From Streptomyces justiciae (GTDB lineage Bacteria > Actinomycetota > Actinomycetes > Streptomycetales > Streptomycetaceae), in NCBI RefSeq assembly GCF_015163075.1, contig NZ_JADDXU010000003.1, forward strand, positions 62,001-126,000: a stretch of 64,000 nt of DNA, in the 5' to 3' direction. Shown piece after piece: positions 59,336 to 64,000 of this stretch. Both the position numbers and the translations under genes were made by a program. The notes beneath the pieces are model-generated. The model did no database searches. It was not told where the DNA came from and worked only from the letters and a program-made list of their open reading frames with translations. Position 1 is the stretch's first letter, and every line of letters starts with the position of its first letter.

Positions 59336-60518
59336 GGACCGTTCCACCCACACGGACTACCAGGAGTCGATGGCGAAGTGGCAGTCCGCGAAGGGAAGGG
59401 GCAGCAAGCGGAAGCCCCTCGGCCGGTGGCGGGTCCGCTGGTACGGGCCCGACGGCAAGGGGAAGGCGAAGACGTTCGGCAAGCTGCCGCAGGCCGAGGC
59501 CGAGCGAGACGCCATCACGGCGCGGCTCGACAAGGGTTCGTACCGGGACCCCAGGTCGGGTAAGGCGGCCGTGAAGGTGGTCGCCGAGGAGTGGTTCGCG
59601 TCAAAGCGGAAGATCGGCCGGACCACGAAGCGGGACTACCGGGACCTGCTCGACAACTACGTGATCCCCAAGTGGGGCGACTGGCAGGTCGCGGCCGTCC
59701 AGTGGGAAGACGTCGACGCGTGGCTGACCGAGCTGGAGACCGGGCCGGGGAAGTCGGGCCGGCCGATCGGTGCGGCTCGCATCATCAAGGCGTACCGCGT
59801 CCTGGCCATGGTGATGAAGCACGCGGTGTTCTCCAAGCGCGTCTCACTGAGCCCGTGCCACGACCACGAGCTGCCGCGCCCGGATGACGAGGACGAGCAC
59901 GTCTACCTCACCTATGACCAGCTGGAGCAGCTGGCCGAGGCCGCGGGCCCGTACCGGCTGCTGATCCTCACCCTGGGGTACTGCGGCATCCGGTGGGCCG
60001 AGGCGTCCGCGGTGAAGGTGGGACGCCTCCAGGTCGCGCAGCGCCGCATGCGGATCGTGCAGAACTACACCGACGTGTCTGGGCACCTGGAGCTCGGGCC
60101 GGTGAAGAACCACGAGAAGCGCTCGGTGCCCCTCCCCCGCTCGTTCGCGGACGAGCTCGGCGAGCTGGGCACCGGCCGGAAGGCTGACGCGCTGCTGTTC
60201 ACCGCCCCCGAGGGCGGCCCGCTGCGCTACGCCAACTTCCGCTCGAGGGTGTTCGACCCCGCGGTGAAGGCGGCAGGCCTCGAGGGCATGGGCATCACAC
60301 CGCACAAGCTGCGGCACACGGCCGCCTCGCTCGCCATCGCGGCGGGCGCGGACGTGAAGGTCGTACAGACGATGCTCGGACACAAGGACGCGTCCATGAC
60401 CCTGAACATCTACGGCCACTTGTTCCCGGACCGACTCGACGAGGTGGCGGACGCTCTCGACATAGGGCGAGGTGTCGCACTGGCCAAGCTGCGTGCGTCT
60501 CTCACGGAAGCGGCGTGA
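59319..60518 (+). CDS. int: Tyrosine recombinase integrase
   Basis: 399 residues. Arm-binding start (GRWRVRWYGPDGKGKAKTFG), core-binding domain (about 85-180), catalytic domain with R225 (GIRWAE), Lys in KNHEKRSVPL, H329/R332 (HKLRHTAAS), H355 (LGHKD) and nucleophile Y365 (NIYGHLF): the complete set. Lies 94 bp from the right attachment site in a tRNA gene, so it is responsible for this integration. Intact, hence likely functional. Confidence 0.95.
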   Translation: MRVWIEDRSTHTDYQESMAKWQSAKGRGSKRKPLGRWRVRWYGPDGKGKAKTFGKLPQAEAERDAITARLDKGSYRDPRSGKAAVKVVAEEWFASKRKIGRTTKRDYRDLLDNYVIPKWGDWQVAAVQWEDVDAWLTELETGPGKSGRPIGAARIIKAYRVLAMVMKHAVFSKRVSLSPCHDHELPRPDDEDEHVYLTYDQLEQLAEAAGPYRLLILTLGYCGIRWAEASAVKVGRLQVAQRRMRIVQNYTDVSGHLELGPVKNHEKRSVPLPRSFADELGELGTGRKADALLFTAPEGGPLRYANFRSRVFDPAVKAAGLEGMGITPHKLRHTAASLAIAAGADVKVVQTMLGHKDASMTLNIYGHLFPDRLDEVADALDIGRGVALAKLRASLTEAA

Positions 60519-60543
60519 TCGAAACCATGCGTACAAAATGCGT

Positions 60544-60577
60544 ACTGCCCGCTCGGGATCCTCCCCGAACGGGCAGT
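60544..60577 (+). terminator. Integrase terminator / new tRNA 3' hairpin
   Basis: 60544-60557 pairs with 60564-60577 with one mismatch, 6-nt loop. It ends integrase transcription and, read leftward, gives the tRNA-Thr transcript a new 3' hairpin in place of the displaced native terminator. Confidence 0.7.
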
Positions 60578-60611
60578 CAGAAAACGGCCTGTGACCAGCC
60601 GATTCATCGCT

Positions 60612-60654
60612 GAGCCGCCTTCGGGATTCGAACCCGAGACCTACGCATTACGAG
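60612..60654. repeat. Right attachment site (43-bp direct repeat in tRNA-Thr)
   Basis: Identical to 46154-46196. It forms the 3' part of the tRNA gene, so the element supplies the bases that keep the tRNA intact. Confidence 0.95.
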
Positions 60655-60686
60655 TGCGTTGCTCTGGCCATCTGAGCTAAGGCGGC
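60613..60686 (-). tRNA. tRNA-Thr (anticodon CGU)
   Basis: 74 nt. Acceptor stem GCCGCCT/AGGCGGC, anticodon stem ACGCA/TGCGT with loop CTCGTAA, T arm TCGGG-TTCGAAT-CCCGA. No encoded CCA (the next bases are CA after the discriminator). Reads ACG codons. Target of the element: everything from the anticodon stem to the 3' end is duplicated at 46154-46196. Confidence 0.97.
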
Positions 60687-60754
60687 GCGCCGTCCGCACT
60701 ATGGTGCGATCAGCAACGTCGGTAAGTCTACACAGTTTCCGGGGGTGCTCCGCA

Positions 60755-60785
60755 CCAGCCCCGGAGGCGGTCATTCCGGGGCTGG
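60755..60785 (-). terminator. Terminator of the TAP hydrolase gene
   Basis: CCAGCCCCGGA (60755-60765) pairs with TCCGGGGCTGG (60775-60785), 9-nt loop, 10 bp beyond the stop of the leftward hydrolase gene. Confidence 0.75.
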
Positions 60786-60794
60786 GTGGTGGGG

Positions 60795-62408
60795 CTAGGA
60801 GCAGCGTTTGCCCTGTGCCGGAGGCGTCCCGTGGAGGAGGTAGGTGTCGATCGCGGAGTCGATGCAGGTGCTGCCGCGGCCGTAGGCGGTGTGGCCGTCG
60901 CCCTCGTAGGTGAGGAGCCGGGAAGAGGTCAGCTGGGCGGCCAGGGCTCGGGCCCAGCGGTACGGGGTCGCCGGGTCGCGGGTGGTGCCGACGACGACGA
61001 TCGGGGCGGTGCCGCGCGCGGCGATGCGGTGCGGCTCGCCGGTGGCCCGCACCGGCCAGTACGCGCAGTTCAGGGAGGCCCAGGCCAGGCCCTCGCCGAA
61101 GACCGGTGACGCCTTCTCGAACTCGGGGAGCGCCTCACGCACCTCGTCCGGCGTCGAGAACGCCGGCGGGAGGTCGAGGCAGTTCACGGCGGCGTTGGCG
61201 AACATCAGGTTCGAGTAGCGGGCGTCGGCGTCGCGCTCGTAGTAGCTGTCCGACAGGAACAGCAGTCCCGCGCCGTCGTTCTCCTTCATCGCTGTCGCCA
61301 GCGCCTCGCGCAGCTGTGCCCAGGCGCCCTCGTCGTACATCGCCGCGATCACACCGGTCGTGGCGAGGGCCTCGCCGAGCTTGCGGCCGTCCGCGTCGCC
61401 GGTGGGGATCGGGTGCGCGTCGAGCTTGCGGAAGAACGCCTTCAGCCTGGTCCCCACCTGGTCCGCCCGCTTCCCCAGCGGACAGTCCGGCTGCTGCACA
61501 CAGTCCCGCGCGAACGACTGGAACGCCGTCTCGAACCCCGCCGTCTGGTCCAGGTTCATCCGGCGGGCGGGCAGCGACGGGTCCATCGCGCCGTCCAGGA
61601 CCAGCCGCCCGACCCGGTCCGGGAACAGGCCCGCGTACGTCGCCCCGAGGAACGTCCCGTACGACGCCCCGACATACGTCAGCTTCGCGTCGCCCAGCGC
61701 GGCCCGCAGGATGTCCATGTCCCGGGCCGCCTCGGCGGTGGACACATGGCGCAGCAGCTCGGGCGACCGCGCCCCGCAGCCCTCCGCGAACTTCTGGTAC
61801 GCGGCGACGAGTTCGTCGGTCTCCTCCGTGTCGTCGGGTGTCGTGTCGGTCTGCGTGTACGCGTCCATCTCCCGACCGCCGAGGCACTCGACGGGCTCGC
61901 TGCGGGCGACGCCGCGCGGGTCGACCGCGACCATGTCGTACCGCGCGCGGACCTCGGCCGGGTAGCCGATCCCGGCGTACGCCTGGAGGTAGCCGACCGC
62001 CGAGCCGCCCGGCCCGCCCGGGTTCACCAGCAGCGAGCCGAGCGCCTTGCCGGACCCGGTGGCCTTCTTGCGGGCGACGGCGAGGCGGACGTCACCGGCG
62101 TCCGGCTTGTCGTAGTCGAGCGGCGCCCTCATCGTGGCGCACTGGAAGCCCGGGACACCGCAGCTGTGCCAGCTCAGCTTTTGCTCGTAGTACGACGTGA
62201 GCGCGGCCGGCGTGGCCTTCGGCAGCGCGGCCAGCGCCGCCTCCGCGGCCGAGCTCGGCGAGCCCGTCGCGCTTCCGGAGGAGCAGGCGGAGACGAGCAG
62301 CGCGGCGACGGCGAGCACGGCACCGCCGGTGCGGGTACGCCGGTGGCGGCGTGGACGAAGGGGCCGGGCGAGCGGGTCTGCGGAGCGGGGACTGCGCCTG
62401 ATGTGCAT
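60795..62408 (-). CDS. TAP-type alpha/beta-hydrolase lipoprotein (tripeptidyl aminopeptidase family)
   Basis: 537 residues. Arg-rich N-terminus, hydrophobic helix and lipobox LLVSACSS. Alpha/beta-hydrolase with oxyanion region NPGGPGGSAV, nucleophile GASYGT, acid in VGTTRDPATP and His in GDGHTAYGRG; the C-terminal TAP domain carries Cys pairs (CVQQPDC, late CIDS and C-terminal RC). SlpD/SlpE-like: such enzymes remove N-terminal tripeptides outside the cell. ATG 62408. Confidence 0.92.
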   Translation of the reverse strand: MHIRRSPRSADPLARPLRPRRHRRTRTGGAVLAVAALLVSACSSGSATGSPSSAAEAALAALPKATPAALTSYYEQKLSWHSCGVPGFQCATMRAPLDYDKPDAGDVRLAVARKKATGSGKALGSLLVNPGGPGGSAVGYLQAYAGIGYPAEVRARYDMVAVDPRGVARSEPVECLGGREMDAYTQTDTTPDDTEETDELVAAYQKFAEGCGARSPELLRHVSTAEAARDMDILRAALGDAKLTYVGASYGTFLGATYAGLFPDRVGRLVLDGAMDPSLPARRMNLDQTAGFETAFQSFARDCVQQPDCPLGKRADQVGTRLKAFFRKLDAHPIPTGDADGRKLGEALATTGVIAAMYDEGAWAQLREALATAMKENDGAGLLFLSDSYYERDADARYSNLMFANAAVNCLDLPPAFSTPDEVREALPEFEKASPVFGEGLAWASLNCAYWPVRATGEPHRIAARGTAPIVVVGTTRDPATPYRWARALAAQLTSSRLLTYEGDGHTAYGRGSTCIDSAIDTYLLHGTPPAQGKRCS

Positions 62409-62502
62409 CACGCGAGCGTAACTGTGCGCAGCGACATGAACGCTCTCCGTGCACAATCCGGCTCGTACGAGTTACCTGGTCAACCCTCAGTTGATCGTCG
62501 GG

Positions 62503-63708
62503 TCAGCCGGCTCGCAGCGCCATCGTCATCGCCTCCACCGCGAGCAGCGGCGCCACATTGCGGTCCAGGGCGTCGCGGCAGGCGGCGATCGCCTCGATGC
62601 GGCGGAGCGTGGCCTCCGGGGAGCTGCCGCGGGCGAGCCGCTCCAGGGCGTCCTCCGCGTCCGCGTTGGCGATGGCCACGCGCGAGCCGAGCTGGAGGGC
62701 GAGGACGTCGCGGTAGAAGCCGGTGAGGTCGGTCAGCGCGACGTCGAGGCTGTCGCGCTGGGTCCGGGTTCTGCGGCGCTTCTGCTTGTCCTCCAGGTCC
62801 TTCATCACGCCCGCCGTGCCGCGCGGCAGCCGTCCGCCCTGGGCCGCGCCCAGCGCCGCCTTCAGCTCCTCGGTCTCCTTGCCGTCCATCTCCTCGGCGA
62901 GCAGCTTGGCGTCCTCGGCGGCGGCGTCGACGAGTTCCTGCGCGGCCTTGAGGCAGCCGCCCACGTCGTCCACCCGCAGGGGGAGCTTCAGAACCGCGGC
63001 CCTGCGTTCCCGCGCGGCCGGGTCGGTGGCCAGTCGGCGGGCGCGGTCGACATGCCCCTGCGTGGCCCGGGCGACGGACGCCGCCACGGCGGGCTCGATG
63101 CCTTCACGTCGTACGAGAAGGTCGGCGACGGCGTCGACGGAGGGCGTCCGCAGGTTGAGGTGCCGGCAGCGGGAGCGGATGGTGGGGAGGACGTCCTCGA
63201 TGGAGGGGGCGCACAGGAGCCAGACCGTGCGGGGGGCGGGCTCCTCGACCGCCTTCAGCACGGCGTTCGCCGACTTCTCGTTCAACCGCTCGGCGTCCTC
63301 GACGAGGATCACCTGCCAGCGGCCGTTCGCCGGTGACGTGAAGGACTTCCGGACGGTGTCCCGCATGTCGTCGGCGAGGATCTGCGCGCCCACGGCGGCG
63401 ACGGTGGTGACGTCGGCATGCGTGCCGACGAGGGCCGTGTGGCACCCGTCGCAGAACCCGCACCCGGGGACCCCGCCGAGCGCCCGGTCCGGGCTCACAC
63501 ACTGCAGCGCCGCCGCGAAGGCCCGCGCGGTCTGTGTCCGCCCGGCTCCCGGCGGGCCGGTGAACAGCCACGCGTGCGTCATCTTCGACGCGGCGGGCGG
63601 CGGCGCGTCGGAAGCGGCGGCGGTGACGAACGCGTCGGCATCCCGAGCGGCAGCCGTCAGCTGCTCACTCACCTTCTCCTGTCCGACGAGGTCGTCCCAG
63701 ACGGTCAT
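62503..63708 (-). CDS. holB: DNA polymerase III subunit delta'
   Basis: 401 residues. Clamp-loader AAA+ fold: TGPPGAGRTQTARAFA has Arg in place of the P-loop Lys, as expected of a delta' subunit that does not hydrolyse ATP. The zinc module CGFCDGCHTAL, SSRC-equivalent RSRCRHL (sensor region) and C-terminal helical collar are present. Downstream of the thymidylate-kinase-like gene, same strand. Confidence 0.94.
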   Translation of the reverse strand: MTVWDDLVGQEKVSEQLTAAARDADAFVTAAASDAPPPAASKMTHAWLFTGPPGAGRTQTARAFAAALQCVSPDRALGGVPGCGFCDGCHTALVGTHADVTTVAAVGAQILADDMRDTVRKSFTSPANGRWQVILVEDAERLNEKSANAVLKAVEEPAPRTVWLLCAPSIEDVLPTIRSRCRHLNLRTPSVDAVADLLVRREGIEPAVAASVARATQGHVDRARRLATDPAARERRAAVLKLPLRVDDVGGCLKAAQELVDAAAEDAKLLAEEMDGKETEELKAALGAAQGGRLPRGTAGVMKDLEDKQKRRRTRTQRDSLDVALTDLTGFYRDVLALQLGSRVAIANADAEDALERLARGSSPEATLRRIEAIAACRDALDRNVAPLLAVEAMTMALRAG

Positions 63709-63797
63709 GCCTCACGCCGCCCTTTCGTCATGGTCGGGGGTACGGCCTCCATTGTGCGGGGCAGCACTGACAACGCCGCCCCGCAGCCACGGCGGCG

Positions 63798-64000
63798 TCA
63801 GCCCCGACGCCCCCGGCCACGCCCGTCGCCGAAGTCGTCGCCGTCCCGGTCCCGCGGGCCCAGCAACTCGTCCGCCAGCGACGGCAGATCGTCCAACGGA
63901 GTCTCCTCGGCCCAGTCCGACCGGGCCCGCCGCCGTGGCGCCCCGGTCTCGTCGACCTGAGGCATCTCGCGCGTACGGTCCTCGGCTCCGTCGGGCCGCG
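63798..64000 (-). CDS. tmk: C-terminal tail of a thymidylate kinase-like protein (partial)
   Basis: Last 67 residues only; the gene continues beyond 64000. Acidic and basic low-complexity sequence ending TPLDDLPSLADELLGPRD, then Asp/Gly/Arg-rich residues. The kinase core is outside the window, so the name rests on the usual tmk-holB gene order and the similarity of this tail to Streptomyces Tmk proteins. Confidence 0.6.
   Translation of the reverse strand, partial: RPDGAEDRTREMPQVDETGAPRRRARSDWAEETPLDDLPSLADELLGPRDRDGDDFGDGRGRGRRG

Larger units (their letters stand above)
46154..60654. mobile_element. Integrated tRNA-Thr element with capsid and tape-measure genes
   Basis: About 14.5 kb between exact 43-bp repeats. 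The right repeat belongs to an intact tRNA gene, and a tyrosine integrase lies next to it. Gene content: integrase, XRE regulator, excisionase-like protein, DUF2742-like protein, RepA-like ATPase, two small proteins, major capsid protein, tape measure protein, two small Cys-rich proteins, second XRE regulator, HNH nuclease and DUF6907 proteins. Absent: portal, terminase, protease, tail tube, lysis, FtsK-type transfer. It is therefore neither a full prophage nor a standard actinomycete conjugative element; a phage satellite or a reduced prophage remains. Confidence 0.9.

Noticed and set aside
46154..60654. Classification as an actinomycete integrative and conjugative element
   Set aside because: Integrase, excisionase and a replication-type protein in a tRNA site would fit, but there is no FtsK/SpoIIIE-like transfer gene, no spread gene and no Pra/KorSA set, while phage capsid and tape measure genes are present.
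60687..60754. tRNA-Thr promoter
   Set aside because: TTACCG and ATAGTG-like elements can be spaced 17 bp apart upstream of the tRNA, but neither is close to consensus and other pairings are as good; not called.
1..64000. CRISPR array
   Set aside because: No regularly spaced direct repeats with unique spacers; the tandem repeats found are short, contiguous and tied to gene ends or linkers.

Overview
The window is a piece of a Streptomyces chromosome. GC content and third-position GC are very high, GTG starts and 4-nt ATGA/GTGA stop-start overlaps are common, and the gene order folP-folB-folK-folE-ftsH-hpt-tilS-dacB-ppa-tipA is the one familiar from Streptomyces core chromosomes. All assignments come from reading the sequence; no database search was run.

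1-19.3 kb is housekeeping core. It holds the end of a membrane-protein gene, a secreted-type esterase, an MprF-like membrane protein, the folate cluster (folP, an NTF2-fold gene, folB, folK, a DUF3180 gene, convergent folE), then leftward ftsH-hpt-tilS, a zinc metallopeptidase and a D,D-carboxypeptidase. Rightward ppa and thrE follow, then a DedA protein with a glutamine/tyrosine tail, ybjQ, and tipA with its characteristic promoter. 19.3-30.1 kb is more species-variable: a ClC transporter plus glutamate decarboxylase pair, a PadR-controlled ABC exporter, a DinB protein, an aldehyde dehydrogenase, a Streptomyces XRE(DUF5753)/HATPase/DUF397 developmental-type trio, and an ArsR/SRPBCC/VOC group. 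30.2-32.8 kb is a zinc-starvation cluster: cysteine-poor ribosomal protein paralogues and a CobW-type GTPase read outward from one Zur-type box. 32.8-46.1 kb holds lipoproteins, a DUF2786 gene, LysE, a self-regulated Clp-N protein, a family-A DNA polymerase, an AfsR-like giant regulator, a glycosyltransferase, and a coupled ECF sigma / membrane partner / protein O-mannosyltransferase operon.

46.15-60.65 kb is an integrated mobile element of about 14.5 kb. It is bounded by 43-bp direct repeats, and the right copy is the 3' part of an intact tRNA-Thr(CGU) gene. Next to that end lie a tyrosine integrase and a leaderless XRE-type regulator reading right. A leftward operon starts from an excisionase-like gene and continues through a RepA-like ATPase, an HK97-fold major capsid protein and a 1208-residue tape measure protein. 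The left arm carries a rightward operon with three DUF6907-type proteins (one fused to an HNH nuclease), an iteron/CTAG-rich block and a second XRE regulator. No portal, terminase, protease, tail tube, lysis or conjugation gene is present. The element is therefore either a strongly reduced prophage or a satellite that keeps only a capsid and a tail-length gene. It is the best candidate here for an undescribed system.

60.65-64 kb returns to core: tRNA-Thr, a TAP-type hydrolase lipoprotein, holB (DNA polymerase III delta') and the end of a thymidylate-kinase-like gene.
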